Origin: Ferdinandcohnia sp036962705
GTDB lineage: Bacteria > Bacillota > Bacilli > Bacillales > Bacillaceae_L
Direction of reading: 5' to 3'
Assembly (NCBI RefSeq): GCF_036962705.1
Contig: NZ_JBALOQ010000019.1
Coordinates: forward strand, 114,033-178,032
Length of the DNA: 64,000 bases
The notes beneath the pieces were generated by a model. The model did no database searches, was not told the DNA's origin, and saw nothing but the letters and a program-made list of their open reading frames with translations. The position numbers and the translations under genes are program-made. Shown one piece after another: positions 16,135 to 25,089 of the stretch (position 1 is the stretch's first letter; the number at the start of each line of letters is the position of its first letter).

Positions 16135-16919
16135 TTCTGCTGATTAAAATTATATAAATGTTTTTCAAGCTCGTGAAGTAGGATTGTAAATGTCTCCATA
16201 TTCCACGCAGTTCTTCCTACAAACAGGCCATTAACATCCTTGTGATCTATGTATTTTAGGAAATTTTCGAGGTTGACACTTCCGCCAAACAATATTGGAA
16301 TATCACGGCCGATATCTGGAAACATGTCAATTAATGTCTCACGTAAGAATGAATGAATTTCCCCGACATATTCGGAATCCGCTGGAATTCCATTTTCACC
16401 GATTGCCCAAACTGGCTCATAGGCTATAAGAACCTGCTTTGCCTGTTCTTCTGAGAGTCCTTTTAGACATATCTTTAACTGTGAAGAAAGTACCTCTCGT
16501 GAAATTGAGTTATTCTTTTGCTCTATATTTTCACCAATACAAACTAAAGGCTTCATCCCATATTTCAACGCAGCGAACACCTTTTTATTAATATCTATAT
16601 CATTTTCATTATAGTATTGTCTTCGCTCTGAATGGCCAAGCTCAACTAAGTCAAGACCAATCTCATCCAACATTTTTGGAGAGATTTCACCAGTATACGC
16701 TCCGGTATCTTCCCAGTGCATATTTTGTGCCCCAAGCTTTATTCTAGAGCCAGCGACTTCCTCTTTAATATCAACCAATGCTGTGTGGGAAGGAATGATA
16801 AACAACTCAATATTGGTAGTTAGCTCTCTTGCAAGTTGCTTAAGTTCCTTTGTATAGGTAATTCCTTCAGCAATCGTTTTCGTCATTTTCCAATTAGTGC
16901 CGACCCAAATTTTACTCAT
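16131..16919 (-). CDS. Triosephosphate isomerase paralogue, probably L-erythrulose-1-phosphate (tetrulose-phosphate) isomerase
   Basis: 262 residues with all TPI catalytic residues: Lys in NWKM, His in ELGHSERR and Glu in AYEPVWAIG. The flexible phosphate-gripping loop 6 reads AIGENGIPAD instead of AIGTGK as in the glycolytic tpiA of this window (57419-58186). In Brucella EryH and mycobacterial L-erythrulose-1-phosphate isomerases a TPI homologue works together with an RpiB homologue in four-carbon polyol use. The start overlaps the dhaL stop by 8 bp, so it is translated with the kinase. A four-carbon ketose phosphate is therefore the likely substrate; this is inference. Confidence 0.78.
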   Translation of the reverse strand: MSKIWVGTNWKMTKTIAEGITYTKELKQLARELTTNIELFIIPSHTALVDIKEEVAGSRIKLGAQNMHWEDTGAYTGEISPKMLDEIGLDLVELGHSERRQYYNENDIDINKKVFAALKYGMKPLVCIGENIEQKNNSISREVLSSQLKICLKGLSEEQAKQVLIAYEPVWAIGENGIPADSEYVGEIHSFLRETLIDMFPDIGRDIPILFGGSVNLENFLKYIDHKDVNGLFVGRTAWNMETFTILLHELEKHLYNFNQQK

Positions 16920-17574
16920 TTCCCCCGCCTTCTACCCATTCCTTCATTGATTTGAAGATGATTGAAACGGTTGTAGCACCTGCATCCTGATGACCAATTG
17001 CTCTTTCGCCTAAAGACTTTGCACGACCAAATTTCGCAATATAATCCTTTGTCGCTTCAACCCCTTCAACCGCAGCAGTTTCTGCTTTACAAAGCCCATC
17101 TACAAAGCTATCATTTGATGCTGCACTTGCTTTTAAAGCTTCAACCGCAGGCTGAAATGCATCAATCATCGTTTTATCTCCAAGTTCCGCCTTACCCCGT
17201 TGTTTGATTGCTTCTAGTGCCTTTTCATAAATCTCTGCTAATGAAGCCAGATCAAGTTTTTCTTTAGGCTCTAGCCCTTTGATTCCGCCAACAAACATTG
17301 TCCCGAATATAACGCCTGATGCTCCCCCCATTGAGGAAATCATCGACATACCAATCGTTTTAAACACGTCATTTACTGTTGAAAATTCAGTAGCTCTTAA
17401 ATTTTCATCAGCTTTTGTAAACCCAACTGACATTCCGATTCCATGGTCACCGTCACCGATAGCGCTATCAATCTTTGTTAATAAAGGCTTGCTTTCTACT
17501 ACCTTTTCACCTACATATAAAAACATTTCCTTCACTTGGTTTGGATTAAGGGTGTTTAGTGTTTGTGTCGCCAT
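16912..17574 (-). CDS. dhaL: Dihydroxyacetone-type kinase, nucleotide-binding subunit DhaL
   Basis: 220 residues with the metal/ATP site DSAIGDGDHGIGMSVG, the phosphate loop SSMGGASGVIFG and the C-terminal GRAKSLGERAIGHQDAGATT. Together with DhaK it transfers phosphate to a short ketose held on DhaK. No DhaM (PTS phosphodonor) gene is present in the window, so it may use ATP directly or be served by a protein encoded elsewhere. The ATG overlaps the dhaK stop (TAATG) and the end overlaps the tpi paralogue, giving a tightly coupled three-gene operon. Erythrulose is a plausible substrate beside dihydroxyacetone. Confidence 0.88.
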   Translation of the reverse strand: MATQTLNTLNPNQVKEMFLYVGEKVVESKPLLTKIDSAIGDGDHGIGMSVGFTKADENLRATEFSTVNDVFKTIGMSMISSMGGASGVIFGTMFVGGIKGLEPKEKLDLASLAEIYEKALEAIKQRGKAELGDKTMIDAFQPAVEALKASAASNDSFVDGLCKAETAAVEGVEATKDYIAKFGRAKSLGERAIGHQDAGATTVSIIFKSMKEWVEGGGNE

Positions 17575-18590
17575 TATTTCACTCCTCCTTTAACTTTTTC
17601 AGCTTTGTTGTAATATGGTGAATGTGCAGGAGCATTATATAACTCTTTTAATTCATCATCTAATTTCAAGAATGTAATAGAGAAGCCACCCATCTCTTGA
17701 GTTGTACAGTAGCTATTTACATCCATATCATAAATAGTGATGCCTTTTTCCTCTAATATTTGAGCAACTCTTCGATTTACAATCAATAATTCTAATAATG
17801 TAGTAGAGCCTAAACCGTTTACATAAACAGCCGCTTCATCCCCAGCTTGAATCTTACTTTCTGCTAATAATGTCTCAAGTAATTCATCGGTTAACTGATC
17901 TGCAGGCATTAGTTTGGTACGTCTTATTCCTTGTTCACCATGAATTCCCATTCCAAGTTCAATTTCATCATCTCCTAAAACAAATGGAGGCTCTGTTTCC
18001 CCAGGAATAGATCCTGGTGATGTTGCTACACCGATGGAGAATGTTTGGTCTGCTGCCTTTTGCGTTACACGTGTTACTTCTTCTAAATTCCAGCCTTTTT
18101 CGGAAGCAGCTCCTGCAATTTTTATTACAAACACATCTCCAGCAATTCCTCTGCGGTCAGCTTTTCGTTCTTCTGGGGCTGATGCAACGTCATCAGCTAC
18201 TAAAACAGTTCTAGTTTGTATATCTTCGAAGTCTAATAGTTCTGCTGCCATATCAAAGTTAAGTACGTCACCAGCGTAATTTCCATATACAAATAAGACA
18301 CCTTTACCTTGATCAACTGCTTTCGCAACGTCTTGAACAGTATTTGGTGTCGGTGCTGCAAATACATTTCCAATTGCTACCCCATCAGCAAGACCCTCCC
18401 CGACGAAACCGAGGAAAAGGGGTTCGTGTCCACTACCTCCACCTGTTACGATCGCAACCTTGTCCTTCATATCTTTACGAATGATTCCGTTTACATTTTC
18501 CACTTTCGTTAACGAGTCTTTAAATGCATACATATAACCTTCGAGTGCTTCTTGTACAACATGACTAGGATTGTTGATTATCTTTTTCAC
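17574..18590 (-). CDS. dhaK: Dihydroxyacetone-type kinase, substrate-binding subunit DhaK
   Basis: 338 residues. DhaK hallmarks are the glycine-rich TGGGSGHEPLFLGFVGEGLADG, the NYAGDVLNFDMAAE segment and the His of MGIHGEQGIRR that forms the covalent hemiaminal with the ketose carbonyl. It is the first gene of dhaK-dhaL-tpi and is preceded by a candidate DeoR operator. The subunit binds dihydroxyacetone or a related ketose such as erythrulose in the cytosol; sequence alone does not separate these. The gene context (RpiB and TPI variants, transketolase) favours a tetrulose. Confidence 0.88.
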   Translation of the reverse strand: MKKIINNPSHVVQEALEGYMYAFKDSLTKVENVNGIIRKDMKDKVAIVTGGGSGHEPLFLGFVGEGLADGVAIGNVFAAPTPNTVQDVAKAVDQGKGVLFVYGNYAGDVLNFDMAAELLDFEDIQTRTVLVADDVASAPEERKADRRGIAGDVFVIKIAGAASEKGWNLEEVTRVTQKAADQTFSIGVATSPGSIPGETEPPFVLGDDEIELGMGIHGEQGIRRTKLMPADQLTDELLETLLAESKIQAGDEAAVYVNGLGSTTLLELLIVNRRVAQILEEKGITIYDMDVNSYCTTQEMGGFSITFLKLDDELKELYNAPAHSPYYNKAEKVKGGVK

Positions 18591-18641
18591 TTGCTGTCCC
18601 CCCTGATAAGTAATATATTAAAAAATAAAACTATTTTAATT

Positions 18642-18667
18642 ATTTTTGTTTGCTTTCATTTATTATT
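18642..18667. promoter_or_regulatory. Candidate DeoR operator upstream of dhaK
   Basis: ATTTTTGTTTGCTTTCATTTATTATT lies ~50 bp before the dhaK start. It matches 22 of 26 positions of the reverse complement of 25023-25048 and shares TTTRCTTTCATTTA with 25090-25103. Confidence 0.55.
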
Positions 18668-18728
18668 TTAATCTTTTATTTAAGCACTGTCAATTTACAA
18701 ATTGAAATTCATTCAAAAATAGATTAGT

Positions 18729-18780
18729 AGAAAAGGAGTACCTCGGAGCCAAGTTATTGGCTGAATTAGGTACTCCTCCC
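18729..18780 (-). terminator. Terminator of the transporter-pdxA operon
   Basis: On the minus strand GGAGTACCT and AGGTACTCC enclose an inner AGCCAA-TAAC-TTGGCT hairpin and are followed by TTTTCT. It separates the upstream operon from dhaK. Confidence 0.85.
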
Positions 18781-18786
18781 TATATA

Positions 18787-19785
18787 TTATTTGTATCCGT
18801 TGTTAATTAGTTTAATGCCGAGTTTTAGGGCTTCTTCAAATGCACTTGGATCTACGATACCTTTGCCTGCAATATCAAATGCTGTACCATGTGCAGGTGT
18901 TGTGATCACGATTGGCAAACCACCACTAATAGTTACACCTTTATTAAAGCCCATTGTTTTCATTCCAATTTGCGCTTGGTCATGGTACATACCCAGTAAG
19001 CAGTTAAAGTTTTCCTTTTTCAAACGAAGGAAGATGGTGTCTGCTGAGAATGGTCCATGCGCATCTACGCCTTGACTTTTCGCTTCTTCAACTGCAGGAG
19101 AGATGATTTCATTTTCTTCATCTCCTAATAGCCCATTATCACCAGCATGTGGATTTAAGCCAGCAACAGCAATTTTCGGTTCAATTCCTGCTTTTGAAAC
19201 GATTTTATCTGCAAAAAGAATACTGTTTAGAACATTTTCTTTCGTGATATTTTCTGCAACTTCCTTTAAAGGAATATGAGATGTAACACGAGTAAACCAA
19301 ACGCCATCCATTACGTTTACTTCCATGAAGCCTGACTCAAGACCAAAAACAGAAGCTACTAAATGGATATCATCTTTATATGTATATCCTCCTTGATACA
19401 GAGCACTTTTGTTCATTGGTCCATAGGAAAGACCGTCTAACTTTTCTTGTTTTGCAAGCTCTAATGCAAATACTAGATTGTCACCAGCTGCCTTACCCGA
19501 CCTCTCATTAAGTACACCCATTTCGATGTCAGCAGGATCTGTATTTTTTGTATCGATTAGCCAAACTGATGCAACCTCTGGTTGGACATCATCAATGTTT
19601 TCGACTTTTTGATAATTTAACTCTAGCCCAGCTGTGCTCGCGCCACGATTAAAAATTCGCTCGTCACCAATTAAAATCCAAGTAGCCGATTCTAAAATTT
19701 CTTTGTTTGCAAATGATTTTGCGACTACCTCAGGCCCAACACCTGCAGCATCTCCATATAATAATCCAATAGTTGGTTTACTCAT
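18787..19785 (-). CDS. PdxA-family dehydrogenase (PdxA2-like), variant metal site
   Basis: 332 residues of the 4-hydroxythreonine-4-phosphate dehydrogenase fold: GDAAGVGPEVVAK, GPMNKSAL, AVAGLNPHAGDNGLLGDEE, GMYHDQAQIGMKTMGFNKGV and TPAHGTAFDIAGKG. The usual GHTE/PGHTEF motif, whose His binds the metal, is replaced by DDIHLVAS at ~residue 140. PdxA2 relatives oxidatively decarboxylate 4-phospho-D-erythronate or D-threonate to dihydroxyacetone phosphate, but they normally sit beside a DUF1537 kinase, which is absent here. It ends an operon that begins with the TIM-barrel isomerase and the TctCBA importer. Vitamin B6 synthesis is unlikely from context. The substrate is open. Confidence 0.82.
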   Translation of the reverse strand: MSKPTIGLLYGDAAGVGPEVVAKSFANKEILESATWILIGDERIFNRGASTAGLELNYQKVENIDDVQPEVASVWLIDTKNTDPADIEMGVLNERSGKAAGDNLVFALELAKQEKLDGLSYGPMNKSALYQGGYTYKDDIHLVASVFGLESGFMEVNVMDGVWFTRVTSHIPLKEVAENITKENVLNSILFADKIVSKAGIEPKIAVAGLNPHAGDNGLLGDEENEIISPAVEEAKSQGVDAHGPFSADTIFLRLKKENFNCLLGMYHDQAQIGMKTMGFNKGVTISGGLPIVITTPAHGTAFDIAGKGIVDPSAFEEALKLGIKLINNGYK

Positions 19786-19816
19786 GCTAACTCCCCCTTT
19801 AGATATGTAAATTCTT

Positions 19817-20710
19817 TTAGCTTAAAATATTTAATAAAATAGTAACAGTGATAATACTTAGGAATGTGTTAAATATAGTTGCGACTGAAACAAATTTTGG
19901 TTGAATATTAAATTCCAATGAATACAATGTTACGTTTACCGCGGTTGGCATTGCTGCTAGAGTAATAATGACATTCCGATAGATAGGTTCTACTGGTAAT
20001 AACAATGTAATAGCCACTGCAACCAATGGTGAAATAATTAACCTCATTGTTGTGACAAAGGATATTTGTCTCCAGTCCAAGACTTCCATTTTTAAGTTTG
20101 CTAGCTGCATTCCCAATAGAAGCATAATAATCGGGATTGCACCATTAGCTAATAAATTTATAATAGAATAAATATTTTCTGGTAACATCGGGAATTGCCT
20201 AAATAAAAAGGCAAAAAAGACAGCATATATAGCAGGTAACTTAAAGATATTTTTCAGGCCTTTAACGAAATTTTCTTTACTTCTTGATGCGTAATAAATT
20301 CCAACCGTATTAAATAAAATGAGCTGGATCACGTAAAAGGAGATCGCAATATGAAAGGCCTCTTCTCCAAATACAAATAACACGATTGGCGTACCATAGT
20401 TCCCTGCATTCATAAAGACCGTAGAAAGGATAAAAGCACTTTCTGTATCGGCATCTAATTTTCGAAACCGCACAACTACCTTATCAATAGTAATTGTAAT
20501 AATCATTAGCAATAGTACAATGATTACCATCATCAGGTACTGTTGCTCTATCTTCGTTTCTAGTAGGGACCGAAAGACAAGGCATGGAATTAAAACATAA
20601 ACCGTAACTGTGGACAATGCTTTGACATCCAAGCCTTTCACTTTTTGTAGAATAAAGCCAATAAAAAACACTGTAAATACTGGTAATATGGCCCCAACAA
20701 TTATACTCAT
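19817..20710 (-). CDS. AEC (auxin efflux carrier) family permease
   Basis: 297 residues with about ten membrane helices arranged as two five-helix halves. The first half has GNYGTPIVLFVFG, a typical AEC broken-helix motif with Asn and Pro; the second has MPTAVNVTLYSLEF. Members move small organic anions such as malate, malonate or auxin-like acids. It lies 19 bp after tctA and 32 bp before the PdxA-like gene, so it belongs to the same operon. It may export a product or act as a second route for the acid substrate. Confidence 0.85.
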   Translation of the reverse strand: MSIIVGAILPVFTVFFIGFILQKVKGLDVKALSTVTVYVLIPCLVFRSLLETKIEQQYLMMVIIVLLLMIITITIDKVVVRFRKLDADTESAFILSTVFMNAGNYGTPIVLFVFGEEAFHIAISFYVIQLILFNTVGIYYASRSKENFVKGLKNIFKLPAIYAVFFAFLFRQFPMLPENIYSIINLLANGAIPIIMLLLGMQLANLKMEVLDWRQISFVTTMRLIISPLVAVAITLLLPVEPIYRNVIITLAAMPTAVNVTLYSLEFNIQPKFVSVATIFNTFLSIITVTILLNILS

Positions 20711-20728
20711 TTTTTAATTAACCCATTT

Positions 20729-22249
20729 TTACGCTGTTGGATTGATATTAGTGTTGTTAGTTTTCTTCCGTTTTTTAATGTAATCACTCACAAGTGGGAA
20801 GAACAGCATAAGAATTGAAACAACAATTAGTGTCACACTAATTGGTCTTGTAAGGAATATTGTAAAATCACCATCAGACATTTGAACTGAACGTCTGAAT
20901 TGGCTTTCTGCAATCGGGCCTAATACAACACCTAAAATAATCGTTGCTAATGGGAATTTAAATCTTTCTAGTAAATATCCAATTACTCCAAAGATCACCA
21001 TAACAATGATGTCAAAGAAGCTGTTTCTAACTGTATACGTTCCGATCGCACATAGTACTACAATTAATGGACCTAAAATGGAATATGGAATTTTTACTAT
21101 TTTCTCGAATAGCTTAATAAATGGTGTTGAAACAAATAACATTAGGATGTTTGAAATTAATAATCCTGCAAAAATGGTATACATTAAAACTGGGTCTGTT
21201 TTAAATAACATTGGTCCTGGTTGCATTCCGTGTAGTATGAATGCTCCGATCAGTATTGCTGTTGTAGCACCACCAGGAATTCCTAGCGCAAGGAGTGGAA
21301 CTAAACTTCCCATTGCTGCAACATTATTCGCTGTTTCTGATGCAGCTATTCCTTTTGGATTACCTTTTCCAAACGTTTCTTTTTCCTCATCTTTTGACCA
21401 TCTAACCGTTTCACTATAACTTAACATTGATGCAGTAGTTGCACCTACGCCTGGAAGGATACCAATAATTATCCCAATTACGGAAGAACCAACTATAGTA
21501 CCGCTAATTTTTTTAAAGATTTCCTTTTCAAAAATTTTCGTCTTAACTACCTTCATAGCTTTTTCTAAGGTATGAGATTCAGTGCTTTTCTTAATAAATT
21601 CAGATATTGCAAAAAGACCGGTTATAACTGGAATTAGGTGAATACCAGATGTTAACACAGGCGTATCAAATGTATATCGTAAAGTACCTGTCAGAGCATC
21701 CATACCAATCGTAGCAATCATTAATCCAAATAGGACCCCAATTAAGCCTTTTAAAACATCTTTTCCGCTTAAGGAGGCTACAACTGTAAGTCCCATGAAG
21801 GCCAAAGCAAAATACTCAGGTGATGAAAAGGACAGGGCAACTTCCGCAAGAAATGGAGTTAAGGTGATTAAGAAAAATACTCCAACCAATCCACCAATAA
21901 CGGATGTTAAAATCGTAATCCCTAACGCTCGTCCGGCATATCCCTGTTGCGCCATGGGGTAACCATCATAGGTTGTAAATATTGCTTCCGGTGTACCCGG
22001 TGTCCGAAGCAATATCGCACCGAAGGCACCAGATAAGCTACAAATCGAATAAATACCAGTAAGTAATATGAATGCAGCAGCCGGCTCAAACGAATACGTG
22101 ACAGGTAACAGGATAACAACTAGCATCGTTCCACTGATTCCAGGAATAGCCCCACCTATATAGCCGATCACAATTGCAAGCAATAACATTAATATATTCA
22201 TTGGGTCAGTAACAACATTTAATAACCCTAACCATAAGTACTCTAACAT
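20729..22249 (-). CDS. tctA: Tripartite tricarboxylate transporter, large membrane subunit TctA
   Basis: 506 residues with about 12 membrane helices. It shows the TctA signatures GYIGGAIPGISGTMLVVILLP, AILLRTPGTPEAIFTTYDGYP and GILPGVGATTASMLSYSE. With TctB and the periplasm-type binding protein TctC it forms a secondary, ion-driven importer for carboxylates. Substrates in this family range from citrate to aromatic and sugar acids. The genetic setting suggests a four-carbon sugar acid. Confidence 0.92.
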   Translation of the reverse strand: MLEYLWLGLLNVVTDPMNILMLLLAIVIGYIGGAIPGISGTMLVVILLPVTYSFEPAAAFILLTGIYSICSLSGAFGAILLRTPGTPEAIFTTYDGYPMAQQGYAGRALGITILTSVIGGLVGVFFLITLTPFLAEVALSFSSPEYFALAFMGLTVVASLSGKDVLKGLIGVLFGLMIATIGMDALTGTLRYTFDTPVLTSGIHLIPVITGLFAISEFIKKSTESHTLEKAMKVVKTKIFEKEIFKKISGTIVGSSVIGIIIGILPGVGATTASMLSYSETVRWSKDEEKETFGKGNPKGIAASETANNVAAMGSLVPLLALGIPGGATTAILIGAFILHGMQPGPMLFKTDPVLMYTIFAGLLISNILMLFVSTPFIKLFEKIVKIPYSILGPLIVVLCAIGTYTVRNSFFDIIVMVIFGVIGYLLERFKFPLATIILGVVLGPIAESQFRRSVQMSDGDFTIFLTRPISVTLIVVSILMLFFPLVSDYIKKRKKTNNTNINPTA

Positions 22250-22352
22250 ATTCTCCCCCCTGACTTGACTGTTTCATCCAGATGTTAGAAAGCTTTTAAA
22301 CACCTTGTTTTATATAAAATGATATAATCTATAAAACTAAAAATAGTAGCCT

Positions 22353-22871
22353 TTAGTAAAATAGAAGACTAAATTCTCTAAATATGCCTATTCCACGCGG
22401 CAAAGGTACCTTGAGAACAATGGAAAATAACCAAACAAAGAATACTGTAAGGATGACTGATACCAGTATTATTACGAGTTGTTTCTTTGCACCCAGAACT
22501 TGAGTTAAGAGATATAAAAATAAGATTGATGATATGATAAAGCCAAAAACGTATAAACCTACCGAATAAAGAATGATTGATAAAATCGATATTATGCTCA
22601 TTGGTATATTAAAAATTCTTTTTTCGGGTTCCTCTGTTTCTTTTGACTTTTCTAATTGCGCAGCAGCTGCTTTTTTAGATGTAATAAATGTTTTAATAAT
22701 TCCCATAATCGCTAAAACCAACATTAAGATTAATATAATGGAAGGCCAAGCCTTAGGACCTAAAATAGTTGTTTTATTTGCAGAATGAATTTGTGTAGTT
22801 GACATTAGAAAGAATCCAGCAAATGCAATTACGATGCTATAAAATAGATAATCCTTTTTAGAAGCGGTCAC
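22353..22871 (-). CDS. tctB: Tripartite tricarboxylate transporter, small membrane subunit TctB
   Basis: 172 residues from a GTG behind GGGAGGGAG. Four membrane helices (about 9-25, 40-60, 88-110 and 125-160) and a charged loop of Lys and Glu match the TctB family, and the C-terminus keeps the LPRGIGIF-type ending. It lies between tctC and tctA in the standard order. It is needed for transport but does not bind the substrate. Confidence 0.88.
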   Translation of the reverse strand: MTASKKDYLFYSIVIAFAGFFLMSTTQIHSANKTTILGPKAWPSIILILMLVLAIMGIIKTFITSKKAAAAQLEKSKETEEPEKRIFNIPMSIISILSIILYSVGLYVFGFIISSILFLYLLTQVLGAKKQLVIILVSVILTVFFVWLFSIVLKVPLPRGIGIFREFSLLFY

Positions 22872-22903
22872 AATGTCTCCCTCCCTATAATCAAGAAAAT
22901 TCA

Positions 22904-22925
22904 GTAGGAGGAGTCCCCCTCCTAC
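22904..22925 (-). other. Intercistronic hairpin between tctC and tctB
   Basis: GTAGGAGG-AGTCCC-CCTCCTAC forms an 8-bp stem 10 bp after the tctC stop, with only a short T-rich tail. Such hairpins after binding-protein genes commonly stabilise the upstream mRNA or end part of the transcripts, giving more binding protein than permease. Confidence 0.6.
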
Positions 22926-22934
22926 CGATTAAAA

Positions 22935-23942
22935 TCATTGTTGTAACTCATCCATAATTACTTTGTATTTTTCGATTAATTCTTCTGTTCTCTTAGTGAA
23001 GTCAGCAGAATTTAACCAGCCTTCTCTTAAATGTAAATAGTTATCTTCCTCATATTTTTGATAGCTTTCCGTTTCATATGCTTTTTTCATTGCTTCTTCT
23101 AAAATTTTAATGATTTCTGGATCAGTATCTGCTTTAATATAAAAACCGCGTTCATTTCCATCAGTTAAATCCCAACCTAATTCAACGGTTGTTGGAACAT
23201 CTGGGAAAGCTTCTAATCTTTCTTCAGCAAACACTACTAGAGGAATAATGGACCCGTCATCAGCTAGTGACTTGGTTGGACCAAATTCATCAACCATTGC
23301 TTCTAAGTGACCACCTAGTACTCCAGCATGCATCTCACCTGATCCTTCCATCGGAACAAAGTTCAAATCCACTTTAGCTGCTTCACCAAACATAAATACA
23401 GTCATTTCGTCCATACCTAAAGAACCAGTACCGCCAACCGTGATCTTTCCTGGTTTTTCTTCAGCAGCTTTCAAAAAGTCTTCAACAGATTTATATTTAT
23501 CTTTCTTTACCCACAATGCATAAGTATCAGCTTGAAAACGAGCAATCGGTGTAAAATCATCTAGACCATGTGTATTTGTACCAGCTGCCGTTGTAATAGA
23601 AAATGCAGCATCTCCAATCAATGTATAACCGTCAGAAGGTGCATTAAACGCATTTTGTGCGGCAACAACCCCAGCTCCACCTTCTTGGTTGACAACGTTA
23701 ATGTTAACACCCAAGATTTCTTCTAATTCTTTTGTAACAGCCCTTGTGAACATATCGGTACCTCCGCCAGCACCGTGTCCGACAAGAACTTCAATATTTC
23801 TTTCTGGATATCCACTAGCCTTTTTACCATCTCCATCATCAGATGAACCACCAGATTCTTTTGATCCACCACCGCTACATGCAGCTAAAAGCATTGTAAG
23901 ACCTATTAATAAGATCCCAATAAAATTAAATTTTCTCTTCAT
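22935..23942 (-). CDS. tctC: Tripartite tricarboxylate transporter, binding lipoprotein TctC
   Basis: 335 residues from the ATG of MKRKFNFIG. A signal peptide ends in the lipobox LAAC, followed by a Gly/Ser-rich tether. The mature part is a TctC/Bug-type receptor with YPERNIEVLVGHGAGGGTDMFTR near the N-terminus and DEFGPTKSLADDG and DVPTTVELGWD further on. The Bug loops that bind a carboxylate through water and backbone contacts appear intact. It delivers the substrate to TctAB at the outer face of the membrane. It is the second gene of the operon. Confidence 0.9.
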   Translation of the reverse strand: MKRKFNFIGILLIGLTMLLAACSGGGSKESGGSSDDGDGKKASGYPERNIEVLVGHGAGGGTDMFTRAVTKELEEILGVNINVVNQEGGAGVVAAQNAFNAPSDGYTLIGDAAFSITTAAGTNTHGLDDFTPIARFQADTYALWVKKDKYKSVEDFLKAAEEKPGKITVGGTGSLGMDEMTVFMFGEAAKVDLNFVPMEGSGEMHAGVLGGHLEAMVDEFGPTKSLADDGSIIPLVVFAEERLEAFPDVPTTVELGWDLTDGNERGFYIKADTDPEIIKILEEAMKKAYETESYQKYEEDNYLHLREGWLNSADFTKRTEELIEKYKVIMDELQQ

Positions 23943-24075
23943 TTTCAATGTCCCCCATTTTTTCATATAAACTTTCACAAGGCCTTCGCTTCAAATACAA
24001 GTAACCGGTATTTTTAGAAGCTTTCACCCCCTCAATTAGAATAAAATAGATTCATAGTTTTATTTATAAAAAAAC

Positions 24076-24912
24076 TTATTTTGCACTCGTTTTTATCCCT
24101 CTCGTAATCGGTTCCAATTGGGCTTGTACATATTTCCCTACATCTAATATGACATTATGTGGATCTGTAGCTGCTTCTACCGTTTCTTCCTCAACCATGA
24201 TCCATCCTTTATAGTTTGAGTTGAATAGAATTTCCGTAATTGCAGGGAAATCGATATCACCTGTACCCATTTTTCGCCACTTAAATGTGTTCGAGCAATC
24301 TTTTATATGCACATGTTTTATAATAGAAAGATTATCTCTAATAATTTCTACCGGATTCATTCCACCCGCTTTAATATGACCAGCGTCAGGTGTATAACTC
24401 AAGTATCTTCTATCTAATAGGTCGAACATGACAGCATAATCTTCTTTTGTTCTAAAATACGAGGTTTTTGGAGATGCAGGATGGAAAGAAGCAATTACGC
24501 CACTTTCATTTGCACGTTCACCAAGTGTGTTTACACAATTGATAATTTCCTTTTGTCTCTTTAATAAATGATCTCTATTGGGACCAACCCTTGCAGGAAC
24601 ATTCATAACAGCTCCTGGAAAATGTGTTAAATAATTTATGTAGTAATCGGCATGTGCTTTTTCCTCTACAGATTCATTCTCTCCTGCCCACGTAAACGGA
24701 ACAGTTAATGCCGCTAATTCTATTTCTCGCTTTGCTAGCTCTTCTTTTAGTCGTTCTGGTTGATTTTTATATTTTCCTAAAAGTGCAACCTGCACATCAA
24801 TCCCTTGAAATCCAGCTTCTTTTACGGTATCCATGATTTCATCCAGATAGTCACACTCTTTATCATAATCAAGCTCCCATGTTGATCCATGGCATCCAAA
24901 CTTTATTGACAC
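24076..24912 (-). CDS. Xylose-isomerase-like TIM-barrel protein (sugar isomerase/epimerase)
   Basis: 278 residues from a GTG behind AGGAGGGG. The AP_endonuc_2 TIM-barrel pattern is clear: KEAGFQGIDVQ, IASFHPASPK, YTPDAGHIKAGG (metal-binding Asp and His), VHIKDCSNTFKWRKMGTGDIDF and WIMVEEET (last metal-binding Glu). The family holds hydroxypyruvate isomerase, 2-keto-myo-inositol dehydratase, tagatose 3-epimerase and D-apiose or erythrulose-type isomerases. It is the first gene of the transporter operon and is preceded by a cre site and two candidate DeoR operators. It probably performs the first step on the imported sugar or sugar acid. Confidence 0.85.
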   Translation of the reverse strand: MSIKFGCHGSTWELDYDKECDYLDEIMDTVKEAGFQGIDVQVALLGKYKNQPERLKEELAKREIELAALTVPFTWAGENESVEEKAHADYYINYLTHFPGAVMNVPARVGPNRDHLLKRQKEIINCVNTLGERANESGVIASFHPASPKTSYFRTKEDYAVMFDLLDRRYLSYTPDAGHIKAGGMNPVEIIRDNLSIIKHVHIKDCSNTFKWRKMGTGDIDFPAITEILFNSNYKGWIMVEEETVEAATDPHNVILDVGKYVQAQLEPITRGIKTSAK

Positions 24913-24966
24913 CCCAAATCCCCTCCTTATATACTAGTAATATCTGAAAGTTGGTAATAGTGTAAC

Positions 24967-24980
24967 TGCAAACGTTTCCA
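24967..24980. promoter_or_regulatory. CcpA catabolite-responsive element (cre)
   Basis: TGCAAACGTTTCCA fits TGNAANCGNNNNCA and is nearly palindromic. It lies ~55 bp upstream of the TIM-barrel gene start, which predicts glucose repression of the whole transporter operon. Confidence 0.75.
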
Positions 24981-25022
24981 AGTAGTATTTTTCTTAATTT
25001 TATCATTTATTTTCACATTGTC

Positions 25023-25048
25023 AATAATAAATAACAACAAACAAAAAT
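25023..25048. promoter_or_regulatory. Candidate DeoR operator, promoter-distal of the transporter operon
   Basis: The reverse complement, ATTTTTGTTTGTTGTTATTTATTATT, matches the site before dhaK (18642-18667) at 22 of 26 positions. Confidence 0.5.
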
Positions 25049-25089
25049 AAAACAATAGTATTCATAGGATATCAATAATACGTTGGATG

